A DNA stretch of 64,000 nt from Trichoplax adhaerens (Eukaryota; Placozoa; Uniplacotomia; Trichoplacea; Trichoplacidae): positions 2,972,690-3,036,689 of the forward strand of contig NW_002060944.1 in NCBI RefSeq assembly GCF_000150275.1, read 5' to 3'. A program made the translations under genes and the position numbers. This document shows positions 1-14,100 of the stretch, piece by piece. Within the stretch, counting starts at the first letter, position 1; each line of letters begins with the position of its first letter. The notes beneath the pieces are model-generated. The model worked only from the letters and a program-made list of their open reading frames with translations. It did no database searches and was not told where the DNA came from.

Positions 1-3000
1 TGAGCTGAATTTGATTTTGTATTAAGTAATATTGAAAATTTCGCGTACACCGAAAATGGCTATTTATACGGTACTAGAAGCCTATTTTAATTTGCTAAGC
101 GTGCATATAAATTAGATCTTTATTTGAAACCCTATCCGAACCAGAGGCATATATTAAATCTGATCTGAATATAACTAAAAATTGTTTTACTCAAAGGATC
201 GTCTGAAACGTTAGGCTTAGAATTTACTGATAAATTTATTTTCTCCCGAGCTTCAGATACGGTAGTGACTTACGGTATGTCAAAATTTACAACCAGCTCG
301 TATTAAAAATCTGCTTAAGAACTTTAGGAAATTTTAGCATCATTTATAGTAAATTGCCATATCTTTGGTATTACCTATCCAATGCATATTTTGGTTTTTA
401 TCCAACGAATTATTTATTGATAACTTCTGTCATTCATAAGAAACGGTAATGAATAGAAAAAATTTGCTTTAAAGGCTATTGTTATTAATAGCCAGGAATA
501 CATGAGATATAAGGCAATTAATTAAATTAGTCTTAAGTAGTAACTAGCTATGCCACCCTTCTACGAACCAAGCGTTCATCCCCTTAAGTTTTGTAGCATA
601 ATTCTATATTAATCAATGTTTAATTTAAGTATTATTATCTGGTACATTTTATTTGACAAAGTTTGGCAGAGTAGAAAATGTTTATATTGAAGAAAACATA
701 AGAAATTGTCAATAGCTTTTGAAAAATGTAACGGAGTATAAAGGATTCGGTTATATTTTTAAAAGCATAGACAAGCTGCTATAACAGTGCTGCAATTATC
801 GAAACTACAGAAACTATTCTCAATAGTGATGATATATAGTTGGGTTGAATTAGTTTTAAATAATAATTAATTAATAATGGTTATCCGTAGTGCTTCTCTG
901 CCTCAGTTACTTATGGACCAACTCCCAGATTACTATGTCTGCATATTTCTATAACGCGAATCTGAGAATGATAACAATGATATCACAACCATTTATTCTT
1001 CCTTGACTGTTAATAAAATTAAGACTTAAAAGCATCAGATTATTGAAAGTAAATATATGACACAAGCAGATATACTGCCAGCATATATGCACCTTACGCA
1101 CAGTAGTGTAATCATTTATTAATAATTTTTATAATTTATAATTAATTTGATAGGTATTGTGGCGAATGATCCTTTTTCGAAAATCTAATTACCGTTATTA
1201 AATTACAAATTTGTAATGATAATATTTCATTCACCGACAAATTGAATTCGATATTGAATTATTTCTAAAGAGTGAAGATTCGACAAATTATGGGTGCGTT
1301 ATGCCAAATAGAAGAAAAACAATTTGTTTTCAACCGTCGCAAATTTTAAGCTATGAGTATGATATAGGCGTAAATGCACGTATGTACAGAGTAGGTGGAA
1401 CAAATTTTCTACCGAAAGAAATAAAAATTGCTACGGTATCATACCTGGCACTGGTTATCAAATCAAAGTCTGTATATTGTCATATGTCATATATATCCCT
1501 TCAAGACTAATCGTCATCTAGTTTTCGAATTGCAATTTTTTTAAATTAAAATTTAAGCCCTGAGATCTTATAATTCTGTACCATTCAATTAGCTCACAAA
1601 CCTGCGTATAAAAAATTCAATTGTGTGCAATATTCGAAAAAAAGTACCGTAGTAAAGAATAAATTGTGATACTGGTCGTTGTGTTAGAAACCAATTGAAA
1701 GATAGTGCTTTAAATTCATTACGGGTAGTGCAAAGCTGTTAAAATTACCATATTGTTTCATAATTTAGAATTTAGAATTTAAATATTTGGTATTGAAGGT
1801 TCAAACTCAATTACTGAGTATATAATTATCGAAATGGCTTCTGCATTGTATTAGATAGCGAGTTAAGATTTAAATATAAGTAAAAATCCAATTTCGTCAA
1901 AAGTAGCAGTAATAAAATTCTTTTTCCATCAAATGATTCAAAAATGATCTGACACAAACTATATACTGAGAAATAGCACTTACAGACTCTTTCATTACTA
2001 CATCGTAGTATTCTCTAGTAACTAGCAGCATAGCTACTATCCTATATCAAATCAAAATTTATCGTAGACAAAGTACGATATGGTACTAATGTTTAGGGTT
2101 ATTTCGATACTTCACGTTCATGTTATTTGCCTACTCTAGCCGATATTTGATGTAATAATAATATAAATCAAAATCCTGTCAGGATAGGGTGCGACTTATG
2201 GAGTTCTTAGGCGACTTTTGCACTAATTTTATGATTGTAAGGTCGAATAAATTACATAAAAAGTGTTAAAGTAATCCAATTATTGGTATTGGCATACTAA
2301 CCACTAATTAAATGATTAAAGGCAGATTAGGCGACATATTTTGTTTATGTTGCCTCATATTCTTGATGTTTGTAGTAATATCCGATAAATCTTTCATATA
2401 ATTTAATTACCATCCACTTACCAATTTACTTCTAATCTTTAGCACTTCACAAAACTGGCTGTTTACTTTAAAGGATAAGCAAATATTAAATTATAGAACA
2501 AAATATTGATATCCAAGTTTTTTAAAAGCACTTTGAGTTTGTTAGTGGAGTCTCAAAGGGAGTTAACGATAACTTCTCTTTTACATTCTCTATTCTTACA
2601 TTGTTATATTATTCCTCACATAAGCCTTACTTACATGTAGAAGGAAGGTTCTGAAATTTAGATACTCAAGAACTTTATTGATTACTTGTAATTGTCTTCT
2701 TTGCACCTCATTTAAAGTGTTTTAAAAATAATATGCATATTTGAGTGGTGCCAATCATTATGCATATGCCGTAAAGCTTGAAATGTAAGAAATACGGACG
2801 ATAATACGTTTACTTTGGTCATCGTTAGCCTTTAAAACAGTAGTAATAGCCTATTCCATAGATTTATAGAAATCATTAATATCTGCATAGCTTTATCCAG
2901 CCTTAATTTATTAGCATAAGGGCATAGAAGAGTAGCTTGCACGTTGTATTACTATTAGCCATAGGCTTACAATATTTTAACAATATTTTAGCCACTATAG

Positions 3001-4240
3001 AATAAAGTTGTATGATTTTGAGCTCGATTGTAAACAGGTGTTAAATTATGCCGTATGACTGCTATTGGTCATTTATTAATTGAGATCAGACGTTTTAATT
3101 TTGGAACAACTCCTTCAAGCTATGCACATTATATTGATCACAGCATGATATTTTAATTTAATAAAAATTATAGGTTGATAAGTTTGTTTGTAATTTATCT
3201 TTTCTCTCTGTAATTGTTTAAAGAAAGTATAAATTAGCGTGTTTGAGATAAAATCATTGGATTTACCCTTACTTTGGTTAATTCTTCATTCACCTTTCCT
3301 AAGGTACTGTAAAAAATTCTTTGATTTAAATATGTTATATTCTGTTTAAGTTCTACAGAGTCCTTTAAGCATTAGAGATTTGGTTCAATTCTAACTAAGC
3401 TATAAATTTAGACAGTCTACAACGAGGGTTTAAAAGGCCAAACTTAAAATTCTGATAAATTGTTTATAAATCTTTAATATAGCATAATACCAACATACTG
3501 ACCTACATCATACTTCAGGTCATGAATTAGATCAATTTATCCATTTACTGTACAGGTCAGATATAGCAGCAAATTAATCTTCTATAAGTAGTCCATGTAA
3601 TATATAAAAGTTGTTCAATTAGAATTATAATCAGAGATTAGCGTATACGCGTATTAAAGAACAAAATCATTGACTGGCTTCTCAGCTTACTTCGTTGTCG
3701 TATCTACTTATAAAAGTAGGATAACTATATTTGCAATTGAATACTACAATATGCTGCTTCGTAGACGTGAATGAAGTATCTAATAAGTTAGCACTTAAAG
3801 AAGGTGTTACTCTTGAGTGTGCAATATAAATTGTAATTTATTGCAAAATTTTAAAGTCCGCTTAGGTTGCTTTTTATCAGTTTTTATGCAAAAATGCCAT
3901 AGTATGAGCATAATGGTACTGTATAAAGCTTTATGGTTAGGATCTATAAATATAAGAAAAGTATTGCCGGTTTTCACTTGTAGTTAATAACAGTTAAAAA
4001 CTCTATAAGTGCAGCAATATGTATTCTTATATTCTTTTTTACCTTATAACTATAACGCTTTTTAGTTTGGAAAATTATGCTTAGAACTACTTTATATATA
4101 CATTCGATGAGAGTGACAAATACCCTGATGAAATGATCTAGTGTTACATTGTCGTGAAACAGCTCAATTTTAATGAATTATCTTTTTTCTATTACCTAAA
4201 AAATATTCGTAGTTTTGCTGCCTTTTAAGACCTTAAAATC
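1..4240. other. Non-coding stretch, nothing recognised
   Basis: AT-rich sequence with stops in all frames at short intervals. The only open frame over 60 codons (1301-1510) has no recognisable domain and ordinary intergenic composition. No tandem array, RNA gene or mobile element was seen. It could hold the 5' UTR of the calpain gene or a long intron of a neighbour outside the window. Confidence 0.5.
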
Positions 4241-7200
4241 ATGTCTGCTCCATCTCCGATAACCCAGTATAAAGATCAAGATTATAATGCGCTCAAGGCA
4301 CAGTGCTTAGAAAGTGGGAAATTATTCGAAGATCCAACATTTCCTGCTAATGATTCCTCGTTATATTACGATAAACGTGAAAGTCACGGAATTGTTTGGC
4401 TGCGGCCTAAAGTACGTAAAGAGACAAGTAAAATCTAATATATAATTTACTCGCTCGGTGTCAGTGAAACGATTTAGAAAATTGGTTTCAGAACCTACTT
4501 GGCTGCTAAGCCTTTTTAATCAAATAGAGCTCATTAAAACTATATGTACGATAATGGACCCGTTAAATTCTTCGATAGTCGTGCTTCTTAATCAGTCCAT
4601 GTACTAGTAAAAAGGATGAAATCAACCTTATTTTGCATACCTATATTCTTCTGATTAATATAGAACTTCAATTTGAGAGATAAATGTCACTTAGTATATC
4701 TATACGGACTTTTTCCCCGTAGTTCTAGATGTAAATGCTCTTATCTACGCTGTGCAGCTAAAATCAATACTGATTTATATGTTATGTACTGCAACTAAGA
4801 GTTTCGTTAATTCTAAAAATTAGAAATTATTAGATAAACCGCCTGTTACAGAATAAAATATATAATAATACAACGCAATAATAAATATATACATTTTGCA
4901 GCTAACAGTAACTTAACATTTGTAAAATTTTTAGTAAATGTGCAATATTTGTAGGCATACTTAAGACTAAGTAAATTAATGATTTATTCCGCGCCATATA
5001 TATAATATTTCATAGGCTGCTGCAGTGGGATTTATTCAGTCCATATGTACAGTACAATGTAAAGAAAGTACTTTCATTTAAAGAAATATCATCAACGTAG
5101 CATTGCTTTACATGCCTAGTACTTCAGTAACTGCAGTAACTGCAGGAATTTTAAAATTGGATTAAATATGATTATGATTATCGTTCTTGTTTACTATTGC
5201 GAGTGTAGTCGTCACATGTAAAGCTACTATACTACAAGCAATTGTAAACTAAATGATCTAGTCCACGATAATATAATCATATAAGTATTACAGTATCTTG
5301 CGTTGATTGAAAAACAATTTTCTAGACTACTCCTATATTGATATTACTATAGGAGATAACTGACGATCCAAAACTTTACGTTGATGGTGGAGACCGTCTC
5401 GACATGCGTCAAGGTCGGCTAGGTGATTGCTGGTTTGTTGCGTCGTTGTCGTCTTTGGCTACCGAAAAGAATTTGCTATACCGTGTTATACCGAATGATC
5501 AGACCTTTGATAAGGATTATGCAGGCATTTTGCATGTTCGATTTTGGCGTATGGGTCAGTGGGCTGATATAGTTATTGATGATCGCCTTCCATGTTTTGA
5601 GAAATCGAAAAGGCCATGTTACGTTCATCCAAGTGATAAACATGAATTTTGGGGTTGTTTCATCGAGAAAGCTTATGCAAAGTAAGTTAGACTTAAAATG
5701 TAGGATTCATCAAAGATATACTATTATATATGTACATTATGTATATCTTTAGCAGTTATTTAGATTCCTATTCCGTTATCACACTTATTAGTGGTATTTC
5801 ATACGCATGTTTGTATTCACGATACCATTTAAGAGTAAGCCGTCGTTTGCTTCGGCACTGACTGGTACTTTACAACGTAGATTAGTACGAAATGTTAGAT
5901 GGCGTCTGATTCATATAATCGGTTTTGATTGATTGCAATGAAGTTTCTTTTCTATTGTGCTACCTTGATATTTCAATATATAAATCCGATATTGTGGTAA
6001 TTCACGTAGATAGTACTGGCAATAATACAGTATATTAGTTTATGAATCATAATGGTACCTATAATGTATTATAACTACAAGGCAATATTGTCTATAAGCT
6101 GGAGTTGTAAAAATTTTGACTTGATGAGTTTAAGTTAGAAAAATAGATGACTTCTAATTGTTTTGTGGCCTCTCTAGAGCTCGAAATCATTCTTGTTTTC
6201 TATCTACGACATCTTGTATTGTACTACATGTAAACTTTAAGTGTAAACAAATTTTTTGGCGATATAAAGAGTAGTCTACCACTACAACTAAAAATAAGTG
6301 AATAATTGCTGATTTGCTGTGCATTGAATTTATAGGGTTAATAATAGTTATGAAGCTTTAGTAGGAGGCGTCAACTGGGAAGCTCTAGAAACTTTCACTG
6401 GCGGAATTCATGAAGACTATCACATGCCCAGTATGCCCGCAGATGGATTTCAACGGATTTTTAACGCACTGGCTCGTCATTCTTTATTAGGATGCTTCGG
6501 GGTAACTCAGCTAAGTTTTATTTGACTACAATCGACTATACGTCAAATGAGATTTGCGTATAATAAATTAAATTTTCTGGTCGATGATCTTGCAATGCGG
6601 CTGTTGCAAATGATTTCACTTTAATAAATACGTATACCGTACGTAAGCAGTAGCTACTAGAATGAAAATATCGTATGAGCCGAGATTTATCTGTTATGCG
6701 TACAGTATATGCAGGTACTTCATTCTTCTATCCATCCTTTTCAGGTTCATCATGAAAAAGGAGTCAAGGGGCATGTACTACCTAATGGACTGGTTTGGGG
6801 CCATGCCTATAGCGTCGACAAGGCTGCGAAAGTATGTACACTGTACAGTCACGGTCTTTTTTAGTAATCCATGATACAGTATATAGCAAGTTTTAAATCA
6901 ATTCGAAGAAGTTTCCCCGTGGCTTGAATTTAAATTATAATATTTAGTATTTTATTAACTCACTTGCATACATAATACTGTCAGTACCGTATTCTACAAA
7001 TTTACGGGCGATATTTTATGTGATATTAACACAAGACGTACGCATAAACGGTGTATATATACGGTAATAGGTCAAGATCGAAGGCAATGATGAGGAAGTA
7101 CCTTTAGTAAGGATTCGAAATCCTTGGGGTTGTGGAGAATGGAAAGGAGCATGGAGCGATGGGTAAGAAACAAATAAAATACTACTACACGTGTATGCAA

Positions 7201-8301
7201 CTAGTGAACGTAATGTTATCCGACCATCTGCGATGGAATCTGTTGCTGTAATTTCTAAACTCTTTATAAAGTATCGTGTACAACATAAAATGTATAGTGA
7301 AATTGATAAAACATTCGAACGTGTGTTAATGAATTGATAGTTCAGCTGAGTGGGATACCGTTAGCGAAGAGACGAAAAAAGCTATAGGAATGGCCGTCGC
7401 CAATAATGGTGAATTTTGGTAAGTATAGCGGATGGATATTTCTGGTTGGTGAGATAGCCGTTAAAGTGATTGTTATAATTTTTATATTTCGTTTAGTAAG
7501 TATTAAGCAGTGTATGTGATCATGTGCATTATGAGGATAGAGTGGTACCTCCTTGAAATAACTTTTTGATATTTATAGGATGTCGTACGAAGATTTCATC
7601 TCCAATTATGTAACTTTAGAGATCTGTATGCTAAAGCCCGATATTGAATATAAGGATGGAAACAAAATGAAATGGAATTTTGTAGAAGTGGCAGGTGAGT
7701 GGAAAAAGGGCGTCAATGCCGGTGGTTGCTGGAATTTTCGCAAGACATATCACACTAATCCACAAATACGCTTTGAGATTCCAGTAAGTAAACATCAGAA
7801 CTGATTTTATCGATCAATTTTCAATAGTTCAATGATTATATGTACTAATCGTACTAATTATAGGCGTTATTATTATTAATATTAATACTTTTCAGTTATG
7901 TACGGCATCAATAATTTTACTAATTTTTTGTCCTTGTTGATATTTCATTGAAACAATCTAATTAGGAGGATGATACCCCAGAAGGAACATCAATATTCAT
8001 TGCATTAATGCAAATGTTTACACGACCGTTTGCTGGAGAGCATAAGAAAACTCAATCGATATGTTTTACTATCTACAGAGTGGAAGGCGATCAAGTTGGT
8101 AAAAGGTTAGATGAAAACTACCTTCTGCATCATCGATTCAATGCCAGGTGTAAAGCTTTCGGTAGATCTGCGGAGATTTCGAACCGATTTACTTTCAAGA
8201 AAGGGCATTATGTCGTTATTCCAGTAACCTACAAACCTGATGAAGAGACTAAGTTTTGCTTACGAATTTTTACAGAAAAACCTATCAATGTTACAAAGTA
8301 A
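4241..8301 (+). CDS. Calpain-type cysteine protease, CysPc plus domain III, no EF-hand domain
   Basis: Calcium-dependent intracellular cysteine protease. Eight exons join in frame into about 487 residues: 4241-4411, 5353-5681, 6336-6501, 6745-6831, 7071-7162, 7341-7418, 7579-7783 and 7966-8301. The catalytic triad is visible: Cys in [16 protein letters not shown] (codon 5428-5430), His in WGHAYSV (6802-6804) and Asn in RIRNPWG (7119-7121). The last two exons carry the beta-sandwich domain III (CBSW), with [17 protein letters not shown] and the closing RIFTEKP typical of that fold. Classical calpains continue into a penta-EF-hand domain. Here a stop follows domain III directly, so this is a short atypical calpain. 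The first ATG gives [20 protein letters not shown], which resembles calpain N-termini. Family assignment is firm; the paralogue is not determined. Confidence 0.93.
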
Positions 8302-9317
8302 TCTTCCTCCTATACCCATACACTTGGTTTATAGGTTCCACCAGCATAGATAAACGCTGCTAGTTTACACGCTATGATCCATGTTTGGATAAGTAAAGCA
8401 CAAATTTAAATTGCATTTTATAGTTGCAACTGCATGGCAAAATTGAAGTACTTCTCCCATTGGTATAATGTCATCTCAACGTGCGCGTCGATGTTTGTTA
8501 CCGTGGTCGCTGTACAATTGTTAATTTGATCAAGTAATTTCTTAGTTACCCGTATCTTCATTAAGCTAATTGCTTGATTATTGCGAAAAGCATCACGATA
8601 CTGCATTGACTCTATGATTGGCATTACGTGTATTAATGATAATTAATAAAATTGAATGAAGAAAATGGTAGCTGTAGCCATGTTGAATTTGAATTTTAAG
8701 TAACAGTATCATAATCAAAACTTTATCATGGAGAAACTGACCTACCATGACTGCATCCTATCGAACCGGAAATGATATTACAGTACAGTACTGTAGAAAG
8801 CCTATACTGTTGATCTTTTGGTACAGGATCGCTAGTGTGCATGCAATTTACTATCGCTAGTAAAATTCGAGAAAACACGTCTTTTTCACTTTATACTACA
8901 TAGTATTTTGATTCTTATATCTTTCAGACGTAGGCCTGTCGTTAATTGCTTACTAATCGATCCTTCGTGGTACTAATGGTACTTGTACCATGCTTTTACA
9001 ACGCAAGATAATGTACCGCATTAACGCGACGCGGCAACTTTTGCTTGATTAGCGATGTCATATATACAGTATTACAGGATTGTGCAGAACTTCTGCATGA
9101 ATATCTTTGATATCTCTTTTATTAGTGAACGTACAGAATTTCTTCTTCTATCGTTCCAATCAGCAGCATTCGATGCTTCCTATAGTCATGGACTCATGGT
9201 AGATTATAAAAATTAAAAATTAATTATTTATCATACGGCAACCATAAGTCTAAGAGCAACTGCGATAACGGCTGCGCGAATTCAACTGCCAGTAACAGGA
9301 TAGTCATTTGCGGCGCC

Positions 9318-9500
9318 TTACAGTACGTACTGTAGACTGTGCAATACATTGTACTGTGCTGTCTATTATCTGCAGTACTGTAGGCCGTTTTTTTCCCGAC
9401 AGATGTATGTACAGTACAGTACAGTACTGTACAGTACAGTATTACAGTACGATACAGTACTGTACTGTACTGTACGGTAGCACAAGGTTCTGTACTGTAC
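9318..9500. repeat. ACWGT pentamer repeat cluster, palindromic
   Basis: From about 9413 the sequence is a run of 5-bp units ACAGT and ACTGT in mixed order, with a few interruptions. The two units are reverse complements of one another and differ only at the central base, so the array reads the same on both strands and can fold into many hairpins. Scattered units extend to both sides. Confidence 0.85.
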
Positions 9501-9804
9501 ACTGTAAGGCAGAGGGCCTTAAATTAAGTTAATTTGGCATTTTTAGATATTGGTGTCCGTTACTCTCCATGACTAAGTCATGGACACCAAGGTAGTGATA
9601 TTACTAAATATGCCCTCAAGGTAAATAAATGTATCAATTACAACAGCAGAAAGTAAATAGATGATCATAGGGATTAGAGGGACTAGTGCAAACTCCCGTC
9701 GCTTTACTGACGGTTTACGATAATGTGCTCATTTAACAGAGGTTCAGTAACTATCAGATCGCTGACTAACGAACATTATCCTCTTAGAAATACTTTTTGT
9801 AATA

Positions 9805-10186
9805 TGATATATAGCAATCAAAAATAACCGGGACAGGGGAACTATAGTAGGGTAACACTACGAATTGCAAGAGAGCAATAGAACTAAGAGTACCTACTGA
9901 TGTGTATCAATCACTTTTCAAATTTCGTTAAGTAACTTTCGTATTAGTATGTTTACCGAATAAGGATGGTTACTATATACAGTATAGAAATCAAAAGTAA
10001 TTGGGACAGGGGAACTACAGTAGGATAACACTACGAATTGCAAGAGAGCAATAGAACTAATAGTACCTACTGATGTGTATCAATCACTTCTACCTTCTCA
10101 ATAATATTTACATAAATCCTAGAGATCATTCATTTCTATACCAATTCANATTTCGTTAAGTAACTTTCATATTAGTAATCGGGACA
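9805..10186. repeat. Tandem repeat of ~175 bp running into the gap
   Basis: A block beginning near GGGACAGGGGAACTA recurs at 9830 and 10003, and a third copy starts at 10181 just before the gap. Copies share TACGAATTGCAAGAGAGCAA and the following GTACCTACTGATGTGTATCA almost without change. Confidence 0.8.
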
Positions 10187-10426
10187 NNNNNNNNNNNNNN
10201 NNNNNNNNNNNNNNNNNNNNNNNNNNNNNNNNNNNNNNNNNNNNNNNNNNNNNNNNNNNNNNNNNNNNNNNNNNNNNNNNNNNNNNNNNNNNNNNNNNNN
10301 NNNNNNNNNNNNNNNNNNNNNNNNNNNNNNNNNNNNNNNNNNNNNNNNNNNNNNNNNNNNNNNNNNNNNNNNNNNNNNNNNNNNNNNNNNNNNNNNNNNN
10401 NNNNNNNNNNNNNNNNNNNNNNNNNN
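10187..10426. other. Assembly gap of 240 N
   Basis: Run of N from 10187 to 10426, plus a single N at 10149. The gap begins inside the third copy of the ~175 bp tandem repeat, so the true array length is unknown and may be collapsed. Confidence 0.99.
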
Positions 10427-11137
10427 TTACAGATAGTATTATCATTCGATATTATATATATCCTAGTAACAGTAATATACTATGCTATATTAAGATTAGT
10501 TAATGGTCCAGAGCACATTATGATAACTAATGTACGGTGATGGACATACCAAGTTAAGATTAGCAGGTACTGTAAGATATCTACAGTGCGGTAGAATGTC
10601 CTTCGTACTGTGGTCAATTCTATACCAATCATTATAATGTGTCTAAGGATCGCTGTCGTATGCAAGCAAAGCTTGCTCTGTCGATAACAACCGTTATAAG
10701 AAAATGTAACAATCAAAATGGCTGTATAGAAAACTCTATAAAGATTCTATGTTTATTCAATTTTCATCAGAATATTGCATGAAATCAAAATTTAAAGGCC
10801 CAGTGGCCACCCTTAGCGATATAACGAATACTATTTTAATAATCAGTACTCTGCAGAAATTACTACCTTAGAGCTATTCGTTTTACATGAAGAAATCTTT
10901 AGGTTAAAAGTACTGTAAGAATCTTATACTGACCTATTGAAATGAACCCATAATCAGAGTCATTTAATAGTAGTATAAATACCCCCGCGCTGCTCGTTTC
11001 AAGGGAGGGTGGGTGGGATTACTATACACTTAATTTAGAGCGGGTTATAGTATGTTCAAGGGAAGAAAGAGAGTGATCACAATTGCTAGTGGTTGATTAT
11101 CATCCACAAAGTACTACGGTGCTCGAGTTAAATCGAC

Positions 11138-14100
11138 ATGTCTTCGTCGTCGAAATTAGAATTAGCTCTCAAATGCGGTAGTGGTCTATTTGCATCTTAT
11201 ATGGCGTATCAATTTATGTATCGCCAAGTTCATGACCCCTACATTGATACCTTTGCAACAAGCTATGATTACGTGATTGTTGGCGGTGGCACAACGGGTT
11301 GTATATTGGCCAATAGATTGAGCGAAGATCCTAATGTAACAGTCTTGCTTTTAGAAGCTGGAGGAAAATATGTTGATAATCCAGTTGTTCCAGTGCCTGC
11401 TGCAACAGGCACTTTGCAAGTGAACTCTGGCATTGATTGGAGTTACAAGGTAAATCAATGTTGTTTAAAGTGTATAGAGGATCTGTTGTAAGAATGGCGT
11501 TTCAAGGAATGCTGAGCGAAAATCTGCAATTCGTTTCACTACGAGTAATGTACGCGTACTCGTATACTCTACTCTACTATGGAGTATTAGAACACAGTAT
11601 CTTCTATTTCATATCTGCCTTCAACGAGCTTGTGAAGTTGCAGTCTTGCAGATGGTATTCCAACTGTACAGCGATTGAAACAATAACAATAATTACGTAT
11701 CATGAACTACTGTATTGGTTCCCTCCAAATCAATTGTACCGAATAAGAGGCGATTCGAAACACGAATTGAAAGCAAAGATGAGAATGATGATGAGTAGGA
11801 AGGGTGTAAACAGTATTCCATTCTCTGCTTCAATTATTAAAGAGTTTATCCAAGTGCAAATGCAGGATTCGCTACTAGCAGATCGCTTGATCGATGTCAG
11901 TGAATGTACATTGTGCAGTATTCTGGCATCGATACAGTACCGATCTACTTTACTAGCTGCTATCGATGTAATGCCAAATTATATCTACATACTGTACATG
12001 CATACGTCCTCTACAATACAATGACGCCGCTAATTTTTTTTATTTTTTATTTTCATTCAAAATATTATTTTATTTTTTGATTTATTTACTGATACTGTTA
12101 ACTGCTGATTCATATACTGCACGAAACTTAGGAGTAGTCTATAGGCTGCAAATATTGTAAATTGTGAATCAATGATTTTTTGGTTACATGGAGCTCAGCA
12201 GAATTGTTGTAAACCTACGCTTTTGACATTATGGTGTCTATAATATTGTTATTGTTTGAGATCCATGTTTTTCCGCCCAGTCATTTTTTCCAATCGTAAA
12301 AGCTCTACAGCCTGGGATTGATGAGTTGTAAATGAAAATGTCAATTTTGCCTAAGAAGCATTACTATACTGCTAATTAAATTATGATAATAATCAATTAA
12401 ACATAACCAAAACGTGAATGACATTAAGCTATAACAAAGAAGAGCTCAGAGTCGGAGCGCACCTTGGTTGTTAAAATCGATCTACTGCAGTTGTTAGTTG
12501 TGAGTATACATAGAAAGCTAAAACTGTGTGCAACTGATGCCCCACAGTCTCCGTATGCAGCAGTCGAGGTACTGTCTAAAGTGGTATAAATGGAAATAGA
12601 GATGGAAGATCAAAGTCAAAAATAGAAGATAGCAAGAGTTTGAGAATACTGAATCTATTTTATACTGTACTGTACTGTATAGTATTACTCGTATACTTGT
12701 AATGGCGGCATCTTATCTAATGTACGTTCTTACGCGGATGGCGGCGTGGCGGCTTCTTGGATTTTAGCTGACATTTGGACTTTATTACCTCTAAATTACA
12801 GCTTTGCACAACGATTCAAAGGAATGTTAGTGTACTCATATTATTCTTGTATCTTTGCCTAGGGATTGCCGCAAAAAGATGTATGCAAAGCCTTCATTGA
12901 TAATTGCCCATTATGGCCGCGCGGAAAGGTATGGCATTCCATTCTTTGCCCTTAGTGCTATAGTGAGCTATGTATTCGTTGACACACAAGTAGCAGCATA
13001 TTTTTTGCTGACTGATAATACTTTGCATTTACTGCACGCAGTTCTAAATCAATTGATACGAATAACAGATCAAAGTTATCGCATACGTGAAAACCATCTC
13101 TCTCTCTCTTGATTTATTATTATTATCGAGTAGTCTCTGGTGAAACAAGGACTAGTATAATGTGTTTACTGGATTAAAATCGACGGCTACTTTCATTACT
13201 ACAGTATTTGTACGATGATTATATGTTTTGAGGTTAAGTGATTTGCACTACATTTAAGAAATACATGTAACTCATTAAATGATTACAACTTCAGTATATT
13301 ATTATTAATAAATTATGGCGTGCTCATTACATGCAGATTTTAGGAGGTTCAAGTGCAATTAACTATATGGTGTATATGAGAGGTTGTAAGGGAGATTTTG
13401 ATTCGTGGCAAGAGTTAGGTAATGAAAACCGACGGTATTTTGTAGTTGACATGATGCAGAATACTCAGATTAATAGAGTTTTTAAGAATAAGTTAGCTTT
13501 ATTTTATTTTTATTGCTATCTACAGTATTACTGTATCGGCACTATTTAAACTTATACAGTACTACTTTATACATACGTATGCAATATGGAGAAATGGTAG
13601 AGATACTAGAAATTTATAGAAACGCTTTTACTGCTAAGATTATGATTGACCATATACGGTATCAATGAATGCATTGTTATACTAGGTGCTGATGGATGGA
13701 GTTACAACGACGTCTTACCTTATTTTAAAAAATACGAAAATAATACCAGGTTCAAACTACCTGCATCTATTTACTCACTTGGTTACTGCTCTGTCCGTAG
13801 TTATCGATCATGACATACACTGTACTATGTATAGCACATGGACAATTAATAGAAGTCAATGTTTTAAAATTTTTACCATGTCCAATGTCCAGGGCAGAAT
13901 TTCGAAATGATCCGCAGCATGGTGTTGGAGGACCGATTACTATTAGTGATTCACTCGTAGAAGCACCGTACGTTGAAGCTTTCCTTAAAGCAGGTATACA
14001 ACACAAGATCAGTAAGATTATATCTCATTGATACTGCTTTAAAGTCATTAGATCTGTAATTATAATTTTCTGCTAGTTTATGCTTATAATCTTATCATTA

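Larger units (their letters stand above)
8302..11137. other. Intergenic region between calpain and GMC oxidoreductase
   Basis: 2.8 kb without a recognisable gene. It contains the ACWGT pentamer cluster at 9318-9500, two and a half copies of a ~175 bp repeat from about 9805, and an assembly gap. A minus-strand open frame at 8418-8624 (68 codons) resembles nothing I know. The frames open on both strands over 9224-9532 are products of the repeat. Confidence 0.6.

Noticed and set aside
8418..8624. 68-codon minus-strand open frame downstream of the calpain
   Set aside because: Reasonable composition but no recognisable domain and no supporting exon nearby; length is within chance for this region.
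11437..12024. 195-codon open frame following GMC exon 1
   Set aside because: It starts in a different frame from exon 1 and lies in intron 1. The GT donor at 11450 joins in phase to the exon at 12863, which restores the family sequence up to WPRGK. The translated product is unrecognisable.
12855..13112. 85-codon open frame [12 protein letters not shown]...
   Set aside because: It is an out-of-frame shadow of the 66-bp GMC exon at 12863-12928, which is read in another frame.
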